A program made the translations under genes and the position numbers. Positions 55,279 through 64,000 of a DNA stretch of 64,000 nt are shown here, in pieces (the stretch's first letter is position 1; the number at the start of each line of letters is the position of its first letter). Below the pieces are notes generated by a model that was not told the DNA's origin, ran no database searches, and saw only the letters and a list, made by a program, of their open reading frames with translations. Source of the DNA: Pseudoxanthomonas dokdonensis (GTDB taxonomy: Bacteria; Pseudomonadota; Gammaproteobacteria; Xanthomonadales; Xanthomonadaceae); contig NZ_LDJL01000007.1 of the NCBI RefSeq assembly GCF_001431405.1, forward strand, positions 186,001 to 250,000, in the 5' to 3' direction.

Positions 55279-57162
55279 TCAGGCGTCCAGCTCGCTCCAG
55301 CGTGCGTAGGCTTGATCCAGTTCGGCCTGCAACGCCGCCAGCTTTTCGTTGGCGGCCAGGATTGCGGCGGCATCCTGCTGATAGAACGCGGGGTCGTTGA
55401 TCGCCGCGGTGCGTTCGCCAAGCTCGCTCTCCAAGGCCTCGATACGCGCCGGCAGTTGCTCCAGTTCGCGACTTTCCTTGTAGCTCAGCTTGCGCCGGGT
55501 TTCGCTCGGCTTGGCTGGCGGCGCGGCAGCGGCGGGTTTGGCCGCGCTGGCTTTGCTGGCGGGTTCCGGTTCGGTGGCGAACAACGCCGCCGGTCGCTGC
55601 CGGATCCAGTCGCTGTAGCCACCGACGTAATCGGCCAGGCGGCCGTTGCCTTCCAGGACCAGGGTGCTGGTGACCACGTTGTCAATGAATTCGCGGTCAT
55701 GGCTGACCAGCAGCAGCGTGCCCTTGTAGTCGGCCAGCAGTTCTTCCAGCAGTTCCAGCGTTTCTACGTCCAGATCGTTGGTCGGTTCGTCCATCACCAG
55801 CAGATTGGACGGCTGCGCGAACAACTTGGCCAGCAGCAGCCGGTTGCGTTCACCGCCGGACAGCTTGGTGATCGGCGCGCGCGCTCGCTCGGGTGAGAAC
55901 AGGAAGTCCTGCAGGTAGCCGACCAGATGCTTGCGGCTGCCATTGATCTCGACGAAATCACTGCCTTCGCCGACGTTTTCCAATGCGGTCAGGCGATCAT
56001 CCAGGACGCTGCGGTGCTGGTCGAAGTAGGCGATCTGCAGTCCGGTACCCAATTGCACTTCGCCGCTTTGCGGAGCGTTCTCGCCGAGCAGGATCTTGAG
56101 CAGGGTGGATTTGCCGGAGCCGTTGGGACCGATGATGCCGACCCGGTCACCGCGCATGATCGTCGCCGACACATTGTCCAGCAGCACGCGGCCGTCGTAG
56201 GCTTGGCTGACGTCGGTCATCTCGATGACCTTCTTGCCCGAATTCTGCGCGCTGGAGACTTCCATCCGCACGTTGCCGGTGAGATCGCGGCGCTGGGCAC
56301 GTTCACGACGCATTGCCTTGAGTGCGGTCACCCGGCCTTCGTTACGGGTGCGGCGCGCCTTGATGCCTTGCCGGATCCATACTTCTTCCTGTGCCAGCAG
56401 CTTGTCGAAGCGGGCGTTTTCCTGCGCTTCGGCATGCAGCCGTTCTTCGCGACGGCGCAGATAGTTTTCGTAGTCGCCGGGCCAGCTGCTGACCTGGCCG
56501 CGATCGATCTCGACAATCCGGGTCGCCAGCGAACGCAGGAAACTGCGGTCATGGGTGATGAACACGATGCTGCCCTCGAACTGCTTGAGGAAGCCCTCGA
56601 GCCAGGCGATTGCATCGATGTCCAGGTGGTTGGTCGGCTCGTCCAGCAGCAGGATGTCCGGCTTGCGCACCAGCGCCTGGGCCAGCAGCACGCGGCGCTT
56701 CATGCCGCCGGACAAGGCGGCGAAGTCGGCGTCTTCCGGCAGCTCCAGCTTGGTCAGCACCTGTTGCACGCGCAGATCGAGATCCCAGCCGTGGCGGGCT
56801 TCGATCTGTTCCTGGGCCCTGCCCATCGCGTCCATGTCGCCCTCGTGCAGGGCATGGTGGTACTGGGCCAGCAGATGACCCAGATCGCCCAGGCCTTCGG
56901 CGACCACGTCGAACACGGTGCCGGTGGTGTCCTGCGGTACTTCCTGCGCCATGCGGGCGATGACCGCGCCGTTCTGCAGGCGGATTTCGCCATCGTCCGG
57001 CTTCAGCTCGCCGGCCAGCAGCCGCATCAGGGTGGATTTGCCCGCGCCATTGCGACCGACGATGCAGATGCGCTCGTTGGTTTCAATGGACAGGTCGACG
57101 TGTTCGAGTAGCAGCGGGCCGCCGACGCTGAAGTCGACGCGCTGTAATTGCATGAGGGACAT
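55279..57162 (-). CDS. uup: ABC-F ATPase Uup
   Basis: Cytosolic tandem ABC ATPase without membrane domains; Uup acts on ribosomes and limits precise transposon excision in E. coli. The 627-residue protein has Walker A GRNGAGKST and GPNGSGKST, signatures ALSGGMKRR and LSGGERNRL, two LLDEPTNHLD/VMDEPTNDLD Walker B blocks, the arm-linker EEVWIRQGIKARRTRNEGR, and the C-terminal coiled coil (residues about 560-627) typical of Uup. Start at MSLMQLQRVDF (57162). Confidence 0.94.
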   Translation of the reverse strand: MSLMQLQRVDFSVGGPLLLEHVDLSIETNERICIVGRNGAGKSTLMRLLAGELKPDDGEIRLQNGAVIARMAQEVPQDTTGTVFDVVAEGLGDLGHLLAQYHHALHEGDMDAMGRAQEQIEARHGWDLDLRVQQVLTKLELPEDADFAALSGGMKRRVLLAQALVRKPDILLLDEPTNHLDIDAIAWLEGFLKQFEGSIVFITHDRSFLRSLATRIVEIDRGQVSSWPGDYENYLRRREERLHAEAQENARFDKLLAQEEVWIRQGIKARRTRNEGRVTALKAMRRERAQRRDLTGNVRMEVSSAQNSGKKVIEMTDVSQAYDGRVLLDNVSATIMRGDRVGIIGPNGSGKSTLLKILLGENAPQSGEVQLGTGLQIAYFDQHRSVLDDRLTALENVGEGSDFVEINGSRKHLVGYLQDFLFSPERARAPITKLSGGERNRLLLAKLFAQPSNLLVMDEPTNDLDVETLELLEELLADYKGTLLLVSHDREFIDNVVTSTLVLEGNGRLADYVGGYSDWIRQRPAALFATEPEPASKASAAKPAAAAPPAKPSETRRKLSYKESRELEQLPARIEALESELGERTAAINDPAFYQQDAAAILAANEKLAALQAELDQAYARWSELDA

Positions 57163-57237
57163 ATGGCTATTGTAAGCGGGAACATGGCCGGCCAACGGCA
57201 CCGCCGGTGATCGGCGCGGCTGCGGCTCAGGAAACGC

Positions 57238-57263
57238 AAACGGGCCGCTTGCGCGACCCGTTT
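57238..57263 (-). terminator. Hairpin after metK
   Basis: AAACGGG / CCCGTTT with an inner CGC/GCG pair, 53 bases past the metK stop. The minus-strand tail TTTGCGTTTCC is only moderately T-rich. It separates metK from uup. Confidence 0.6.
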
Positions 57264-57315
57264 GTACGGCGTGCCGGCAGCCTCGCCCGCGGGCAGGGCT
57301 GCGTGGCGCTGGTGC

Positions 57316-58527
<1,212 letters not shown>

Positions 58528-58534
58528 TCGGCTT

Positions 58535-58561
58535 ATATCCTTTGATTCGGATGAAAAGATG
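58535..58561 (-). promoter_or_regulatory. Candidate operator upstream of metK
   Basis: Imperfect dyad: on the minus strand ATCTTTTCAT-CCGA-ATCAAAGGAT, arms matching at 8 of 10 positions, followed by AT. It shares TTTCATC, AT.AA and GATAT at the same spacing with the metF site. It overlaps the leader just before the ribosome site, fitting a repressor. Confidence 0.5.
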
Positions 58562-58771
58562 GGTCGGCATGATACACGGCTGCAGCCGTATGTGCATTGT
58601 GCCGGCGCGCGGATTGCGGCGGCGTTAAGCGTCCGTGGCCCTGCCACCGCACCGTTTGCCGGCTAGGTCGGGCAGTCACGCAACTGCCATCCGGCTGCCA
58701 TGTCCCGGTTGTATTGCCGCGGCAGACTGCGCAGCAGCCGATTCATTCCCCGTGACCCACGGAGCGCATGC

Positions 58772-59620
58772 ATGAACGGACCCCTGAGCGATACCGGCGG
58801 CGGCACCAGCATCCGCCGATTGCCCCCGCGGCGACGCGCGGTGTTCATCTCCGACACCCACCTGGGTTCACGTCACTGCCATGCCGCCGAGCTGGCCGAT
58901 TTCCTGGCTTCGCTGCGCTGCGACCGGCTGTATCTGGTCGGCGATATCGTCGATCTTTGGTGGATGGCCCAGCGTCGCGCGGTCTGGCGCGCGCACCAGC
59001 AACGGGTGGTCGAGGCCCTGCACCAGCTGGCGCGTGATGGCACCGCGATCATCTACGTGCCCGGCAACCACGACCGACCGGCGCGCCGCTTCTGCGGACT
59101 GGCGCTGCCACGCATGCAGGTACGCCGGCGCGCCATCCACCGGCTGCTGGACGGGCGCCGCCTGCTGGTGACCCATGGCGACGACTACGACGCCATCACC
59201 CATTTCGGCGGTCTGAAGGAAAAGCTCGGCGACTGGCTGTATTACCGCATCCTCACCGGCAACCAGTGGTTCAACCATGCCCGGCGCCGGCTGGGACTGC
59301 GCTACTGGTCGCTGGCCGAGCACCTGAAAAAGCGCAGCGAAGCGGCCGAACGGTTCATCCAGCGCTTCGTCGATGCCGGTCTGGACGACGCGCGAAGACG
59401 CGGGCTGGACGGCATCATCTGCGGCCATATACACCGTCCCGGTCTGTTGCAACGTGATGGCTTGATCTACGCCAATGACGGTGACTGGGTCGAAAGCCTG
59501 ACCGCGCTGTGCGAAACCGCCGACGGCCGGCTGCAGTTGCTGGCCCACGATGGCCAGTTGCTCAGCGAACTGCCGGCGCTGCCGGTGGCCTGCGCGCCGG
59601 GGCTGCCGAAAGTGGCGTGA
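58772..59620 (+). CDS. UDP-2,3-diacylglucosamine-diphosphatase-like metallophosphatase
   Basis: Calcineurin-like phosphoesterase of 282 residues with all metal motifs: ISDTHLGSRH, VGDIVDLWW, VPGNHDRP, THGDDYD and GHIHRP. The DLWW and THGDDYD segments resemble the LpxH2-type group. It might hydrolyse a lipid A intermediate or another nucleotide-lipid at the inner membrane. GGAG precedes the ATG at 58772. Divergent from metK. Confidence 0.88.
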   Translation: MNGPLSDTGGGTSIRRLPPRRRAVFISDTHLGSRHCHAAELADFLASLRCDRLYLVGDIVDLWWMAQRRAVWRAHQQRVVEALHQLARDGTAIIYVPGNHDRPARRFCGLALPRMQVRRRAIHRLLDGRRLLVTHGDDYDAITHFGGLKEKLGDWLYYRILTGNQWFNHARRRLGLRYWSLAEHLKKRSEAAERFIQRFVDAGLDDARRRGLDGIICGHIHRPGLLQRDGLIYANDGDWVESLTALCETADGRLQLLAHDGQLLSELPALPVACAPGLPKVA

Positions 59621-59642
59621 GGTCCGGGCGGGGCGGCAGCGC

Positions 59643-59687
59643 GGCGCGACGTTCCAGGGCGCGACCTTCTAGGGCGTGACCTTCTAG
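59643..59687 (+). repeat. 15-bp tandem repeat, three copies
   Basis: GGCGCGACCTTCTAG in three units (59643, 59658, 59673), the first with two changes. It ends 9 bases before the next start codon, so it overlaps the ribosome-binding region of that gene. Confidence 0.85.
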
Positions 59688-59696
59688 AATCGCCGC

Positions 59697-60806
59697 ATGG
59701 ACTCGATTACCCAGATTGTATTGGGCGCCGCCATTGCTGGCGCCATCGCTCCCCGCCAACATCGTCGCGCCGCGTTGCTGGCCGGCGCCGCACTGGGCAC
59801 GCTGCCGGATCTGGACAGCCTGCCGCTGGCGCTGCTGACCGACAATCCGGTGGATCTGATGACCCTGCACCGCAGTGCCAGTCACTCGCTGTTCGTGCTG
59901 CCGCTGGTCGGGGCGCTGCTGTGGTGGCTGTTCAAGCGCCGGGGCGGGCGGGTGGCGCAGGCGCCGGCGCGCTGGTTCTGGGCGATCCAGCTGGCGCTGA
60001 TCACGCACCCGCTGCTGGATGGGTTTACCGTCTATGGCACCCAGTTGTGGTGGCCGCTGCAACCACATCCGGCAATGTGGTCGAGCGTCTTCATCATCGA
60101 TCCCGCCTATACGCTGGGCTTGCTGCTGGCCTGCGTCGTGGCCTGGTGGCTGCCGCAGTCACCGCGTGCGCAGCAGGCATTGCTGGCCGGCCTGTTGGTC
60201 AGCAGTGGTTATCTGGGCTGGTCGCTGTGGGCCAAGCATCTGGTCGATGCGCAGGCGGACCGGGATCTGGCGGCGCTTGGCCTGGCGCAGGCGCCGCGAT
60301 TCTCGGTACCCACGCCGTTCAATACGTTGCTGTGGAAAGTGGTGGCGATGACCCCGCAGGGGTATGTCATCGGCGAGCGCAGTCTGGTGGCCGACCATGG
60401 ACCGATGCATTTCCGGGGTTACCCATCCAATACCCAGGCACTGGCGGAAGTGTCGGGCTATCCGGCGGTGCGGCAGCTGCGCTGGTTCAATCGCGGTTTC
60501 ATGCGCGCGCAGGTGGACGACGGCCAACTGGTACTGAGTGACCTGCGGATGGGCATCGAGCCGGATTACAACTTCAGCTTCGTCGTCGCCGAAGGCCGCG
60601 ATGGCCAGTGGCGGGCGGTCACGCCACGGCAGCCGCAATCAGGCTATCGCGCACCCGTGGCCGAGGGTGACATCGGAAAAGCGCTGGCCGGGATGTGGCA
60701 ACGGATCTGGCACCAGCCACCGCCGCCGCGCGCCGTTCCGTTGGCTGCCGATCAGGCCGCCGCGGCGACGTCGGGAATCACGCCGGCGATCAGTGCATCG
60801 AAGTAG
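59697..60806 (+). CDS. Inner-membrane metal-dependent hydrolase (YdjM/DUF457 type)
   Basis: A 369-residue membrane protein. The N-terminus [45 protein letters not shown] and [19 protein letters not shown] carry the Asp and His residues conserved in the LexA-binding/membrane-bound metal-dependent hydrolase family. Four or five membrane segments are followed by a soluble C-terminal region (about 200-350). Substrate unknown. Its 3' end overlaps the converging dusB gene by 55 bases. Confidence 0.88.
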   Translation: MDSITQIVLGAAIAGAIAPRQHRRAALLAGAALGTLPDLDSLPLALLTDNPVDLMTLHRSASHSLFVLPLVGALLWWLFKRRGGRVAQAPARWFWAIQLALITHPLLDGFTVYGTQLWWPLQPHPAMWSSVFIIDPAYTLGLLLACVVAWWLPQSPRAQQALLAGLLVSSGYLGWSLWAKHLVDAQADRDLAALGLAQAPRFSVPTPFNTLLWKVVAMTPQGYVIGERSLVADHGPMHFRGYPSNTQALAEVSGYPAVRQLRWFNRGFMRAQVDDGQLVLSDLRMGIEPDYNFSFVVAEGRDGQWRAVTPRQPQSGYRAPVAEGDIGKALAGMWQRIWHQPPPPRAVPLAADQAAAATSGITPAISASK

Positions 60807-61765
60807 TCGCGGGTCAGCTGCAGTTGCGCCTCGGCGCTTTCGGCGCGGTTGACCACCGCGCGGAATGCGGCCCGCTGTTCTTCCGAATGCTCCGGCCGGT
60901 CCTTGGCGTACCAGCCCAGGTGCTTGCGGGCGATGCGTACGCCGGAGGTTTCTCCGTAAAACACGTGCAGATGGCGCAGGTGGCCCAGCAACACGTCACG
61001 CACTTCGGCCAGCGACGGCGGCGGCAGCAGTTCGCCGGTCGCCAGGTAATGCGCGACTTCGCGGAAAATCCACGGCCGGCCCTGGGCGGCGCGGCCAATC
61101 ATCACCGCATCGGCGCCGGTGGCGCGCAGCACCTGTGCGGCCTTCTGCGGTGAGTCGATGTCGCCGTTGGCGATCACCGGAATCGACAGCGCGGCCTTGA
61201 TGCGGGCAATGGTGTCGTACTCGGCCAGGCCGGTGTAATGCTGGTCGCGGGTGCGCCCATGTACTGCCAGTGCGGCGATGCCGCTGTCCTGCGCGATATC
61301 GGCAATCCGTGGTCCGTTGCGATGATCGCCATCCCAGCCGGTGCGGATCTTCAGGGTGACCGGCACGTCCACCGCGCTGACCACCGCCCGCAGGATGCGC
61401 GCGACCAGCGCTTCGTCGCGCATCAGCGCCGATCCGGCCCAGGCATTGCAGACTTTCTTGGCCGGGCAGCCCATGTTGATGTCGATGATCTGGGCACCGT
61501 GGTCGACGTTGTAACGCGCCGCGTCGGCAAGCTGCGCTGGCTCGGTACCGGCGATCTGTACGCTGATCGGCGCCGGTTCGCCGGCATGGTCCATGCGTCG
61601 ACGCGATTTTTCGGTAGTCCAGAAGCGCGGGTCGCTGATGGTCATTTCCGATGCGGCAAGGCCGGCCCCCAGTTGCTTGCACAACTGCCGGAACGGCTTG
61701 TCGGTGACCCCGGCCATCGGGGCCAGCAGAACCGGCGGATCAATACGGTAGCGACCAATCAACAT
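60752..61765 (-). CDS. dusB: tRNA-dihydrouridine synthase B
   Basis: FMN enzyme that reduces uridine in the tRNA D-loop. The 337-residue protein begins [22 protein letters not shown], with catalytic Cys in [44 protein letters not shown] and [11 protein letters not shown], all characteristic of the DusB group. Start at 61765 fits the family; the frame to 61813 is not conserved. No fis gene follows, unlike in enterobacteria. Confidence 0.94.
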   Translation of the reverse strand: MLIGRYRIDPPVLLAPMAGVTDKPFRQLCKQLGAGLAASEMTISDPRFWTTEKSRRRMDHAGEPAPISVQIAGTEPAQLADAARYNVDHGAQIIDINMGCPAKKVCNAWAGSALMRDEALVARILRAVVSAVDVPVTLKIRTGWDGDHRNGPRIADIAQDSGIAALAVHGRTRDQHYTGLAEYDTIARIKAALSIPVIANGDIDSPQKAAQVLRATGADAVMIGRAAQGRPWIFREVAHYLATGELLPPPSLAEVRDVLLGHLRHLHVFYGETSGVRIARKHLGWYAKDRPEHSEEQRAAFRAVVNRAESAEAQLQLTRDYFDALIAGVIPDVAAAA

Positions 61766-61883
61766 GTGGCTATTGTAGCGCCGGGCATGGGCGCGGTCGG
61801 CGCGGGCTGGCACTATGCGCCGTGGCCCGCGATTTGTCCGGTTGCTGGTGCCCCCCGAACCACTTCAGCCTACGGAGACGCGC

Positions 61884-64000
61884 GTGCCGGTCATGCACAG
61901 CCCATCATTCGGATTCAACCGCTGGACCCTGTTACGTACCTGTGTGCTGGTGCTGGCCGGCTGCGTGGCCCTGCCGGCGCCGGCCCAGCCGCGGGTGGCT
62001 GGGCCCGGTGGCGATGCGCCACGTCCACGCACCTGTCTGGTGCTGGGCGGCGGTGGTGCCCGCGGCGCCGCCCATGTCGGCCTGCTGAAGGTGCTCGACC
62101 GCGAACACATTGCGGTCGACTGCATCGTCGGAACCTCGATGGGCGCGGTGGTCGGCGGCCTTTACGCGGCTGGCTACAGCGCCGATCAGATTGAGGACAT
62201 CCTCGACAGCATCGACTGGAACCAGGTGCTGCGCGATCAGTCGCCACGCGACGAGCAGAGCATGCGCCGCAAACAGGAACAGCTTGAGCTGCTGGGCGGG
62301 GTGGAACTGGGCATCCACGACGGCAAGATCGCTTTCCCGCGCGGCATCCTGCAGGGCCAGCGGATGGAACTGTTGTTGCGGCGGCTGCTGTTGCCGGCCA
62401 GTGGCATCGAGGATTTCGACGATCTGCCGATTCCGTTCCGCGCAGTGGCCACCGATATCGTCAATGGCCAGAAGGTGGTGTTCGAGCGCGGCGACCTGGC
62501 CCTGGCGATCCGCGCCAGCATGTCGGTGCCGGCGGCGTTTTCGCCGATCCGGGTCGATGGCCGGCTGCTGGTCGATGGCGGCGTCGTCGACAACGTGCCG
62601 ATCGATGAAGCCCGCAAGCTCGGTGCGCAGCGGATGATTGTCTCGCAGGTCGGCTCACCGTTGCTGCAGGAAGACCAGTTGACCTCGCCATTGGCGGTCA
62701 GCCAGCAGATGGCCAATATCCTGATGCAGGGAAACATCCGCGCCCAGATCGACAGCCTGGGTGCCGACGATCTGTTGATCGTGCCGCAGCTCGGCGATAT
62801 CGGCAGCCAGGAATTCCAGCGCAGCGACGAGGCCAGGCAGGCCGGCCAGGCGGCCGCCGAACAGGCAGTGGCCAGTCTGCGCCGCTATGCGGGGGATCCG
62901 GCGGAGTACGCAAGTTTCCAGCAACGGCACCGGCTGCCCGGCAACGATGTCGAACTGATTTCATTCGTGCGGGTGCTGGATGATCGCACCGGCACCGCCA
63001 CCTATGTCGAGCAGCGCCTGCAGGACAACGTCGGCAAACCGCTGGACGTGGAGCGTCTGGAAAGCGACATCGCCACCGTGTATGGCGAGGGGCGCTACGA
63101 GAAAGTGCAATGGGAGCTTGCCAGCCAGGACGGACGGCAGGGCCTGCAGGTGACTCCGGTCGACAAGGACTGGGGACCGGATTTCCTGCATTTCGGCCTG
63201 CGCCTTTCCGATGACTTCGATGGCGGCAGCAACTACCAGTTGCTGGCGCAGTACACCCGGACCGGGCTGGACGAGAAAGGCAGTGAGTTCAAGGCCGGTC
63301 TCGGCATCGGCGAAGTGGTCAGTCTGTACGGTCAGTACTTCCGGCCATTCGGCGCGACCGCGCGCCACGGTGTGGTCGCCGGTCTGGACTACCGCGCCAC
63401 CGAGTTCCCGATTTACGCCACCGACGCCGATGAGCCAATCGCCGAGTTCCGTTATGCGCTCAGCCAGGCATCACTGGCCTGGCGTTTTTCACCCGACCGC
63501 AACTGGGCATTCGCATTGGGCGGTGAACTGGGCAAGGAACACATTTCGCAGCAGGTTGGCGACCTCGGAGGCATCGGCGCGCTGCACAACCAGCTCACCA
63601 GTGTTTCGCTGTCGGTGAATTACGACTCGCTGGACAGCGTCGGCTTTCCGACCCGCGGCCAGCGCCTGAGCTTCAGCAACACCAATTATTTCGAAGCGTT
63701 GGGTGGCGACGCCAACGCGCAGTCGTATCGATTGCAGTGGGACGGCGCCTGGAGCCATGGCCAGAATCACTGGCTGGCGGGCGTCCGCGGTTCTTCTTCA
63801 GAAGGCGGCGAAACCCTGCTGGCGACCTATGGCTTCCTGGGCGGACTGGGCAATCTGTCCGGCTATCCTGAGCAGGCGATATTCGCCAGCCAGATCGGCC
63901 TGGCCCGGCTGGCGTATTACCATCGGCTGGTCAACAGCACGTCGCTGGTGTCGATGCCGGTGTACTGGGGCGGCACGCTGGAAATGGGCGGCTTCTGGGA
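61884..64000 (+). CDS. Patatin-like phospholipase with probable outer-membrane barrel, 3' end missing
   Basis: Exported serine lipase, about 705 residues visible and continuing past the window. A signal peptide (with VLVLAGC, so possibly a lipoprotein) leads to a patatin domain (about 45-330): oxyanion loop LGGGGARGAAHVG, nucleophile GTSMGA, and catalytic Asp in DGGVVDN. A POTRA-like link (about 350-420) is followed by repeated beta-strands (LLAQYTRTGLDE, VSLSVNYDSLDSVGFPTRGQRL) typical of an Omp85-type barrel. This resembles PlpD-type (type Vd) proteins. GTG 61884 is chosen for its GGAG spacing; ATG 61893 is the alternative. Confidence 0.88.
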   Translation, partial: MPVMHSPSFGFNRWTLLRTCVLVLAGCVALPAPAQPRVAGPGGDAPRPRTCLVLGGGGARGAAHVGLLKVLDREHIAVDCIVGTSMGAVVGGLYAAGYSADQIEDILDSIDWNQVLRDQSPRDEQSMRRKQEQLELLGGVELGIHDGKIAFPRGILQGQRMELLLRRLLLPASGIEDFDDLPIPFRAVATDIVNGQKVVFERGDLALAIRASMSVPAAFSPIRVDGRLLVDGGVVDNVPIDEARKLGAQRMIVSQVGSPLLQEDQLTSPLAVSQQMANILMQGNIRAQIDSLGADDLLIVPQLGDIGSQEFQRSDEARQAGQAAAEQAVASLRRYAGDPAEYASFQQRHRLPGNDVELISFVRVLDDRTGTATYVEQRLQDNVGKPLDVERLESDIATVYGEGRYEKVQWELASQDGRQGLQVTPVDKDWGPDFLHFGLRLSDDFDGGSNYQLLAQYTRTGLDEKGSEFKAGLGIGEVVSLYGQYFRPFGATARHGVVAGLDYRATEFPIYATDADEPIAEFRYALSQASLAWRFSPDRNWAFALGGELGKEHISQQVGDLGGIGALHNQLTSVSLSVNYDSLDSVGFPTRGQRLSFSNTNYFEALGGDANAQSYRLQWDGAWSHGQNHWLAGVRGSSSEGGETLLATYGFLGGLGNLSGYPEQAIFASQIGLARLAYYHRLVNSTSLVSMPVYWGGTLEMGGFW

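Noticed and set aside
58528-58650. SAM riboswitch upstream of metK
   Set aside because: No conserved SAM-I, SAM-II or SAM-IV core; only the short dyad is seen.

Overview
The window is about 66% GC, gene-dense chromosomal DNA of a gammaproteobacterium. It most resembles the Xanthomonadaceae/Lysobacteraceae group. The supporting signs are the pgk-HAD-pyk-aldolase block with a eukaryote-like class I aldolase, a fused CysN-CysC, a ColR-like response regulator, an ahcY preceded by an S-adenosylhomocysteine riboswitch, and dispersed GTAG-headed palindromic (REP) repeats like those of Stenotrophomonas. The genus cannot be fixed from the sequence alone. No phage, insertion sequence, integrase, CRISPR array or rRNA is visible, and only one tRNA is present.

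Layout. 1-5421: lower glycolysis (partial pgk, HAD phosphatase, pyk, class I fructose-bisphosphate aldolase) with a small cupin gene. 5514-9914: a large secreted protein of unknown function, a beta-propeller lipoprotein and a YaeR-type glyoxalase. 9984-13385: cysK and a shortened cysG, divergent from cysB. 13405-17471: a racemase, three small envelope proteins, and a LytS/LytTR two-component pair. 17472-18166: a repeat-rich non-coding stretch with a 19-bp tandem array. 18167-25600: divergent cysJIH and cysD-cysNC, which with the genes above give the full sulfate-to-cysteine route apart from sulfate uptake and serine acetylation. 25790-33087: an RND efflux pair, an acetyltransferase, an AGCS symporter and a SpoU methyltransferase. 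33313-41807: mostly minus-strand housekeeping genes (DUF5671 protein, M28 peptidase, mscL, FAH hydrolase, SLC13-type permease, trmB, thiG, thiS) and a Rieske protein. 41986-47863: autotransporter esterase, tRNA-Gly(CCC), rimK, then a secreted protein with a ColR-like two-component system. 48026-58527: the methyl cycle (metF, ahcY, metK) interleaved with DUF3228, ppc and uup. 58772-64000: a metallophosphatase, an inner-membrane hydrolase, dusB, and a patatin-type phospholipase with a probable outer-membrane barrel that runs off the end.

Functional links. Two metabolic regulons dominate. Sulfur assimilation (cysDNCHIJGK plus cysB) shares a candidate upstream motif at both divergent promoters. 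The methyl cycle has an S-adenosylhomocysteine riboswitch on ahcY and a similar imperfect dyad upstream of both metF and metK, suggesting two layers of control. The most unusual features are a CysG that lacks its central dimerisation region, a 7-bp tandem repeat in the coding start of cysNC, short tandem arrays that grow out of REP elements at several loci, and a possible small RNA or attenuator between rimK and the ColR-like operon. I found no clearly novel multi-gene system; the candidates above are listed with tests.
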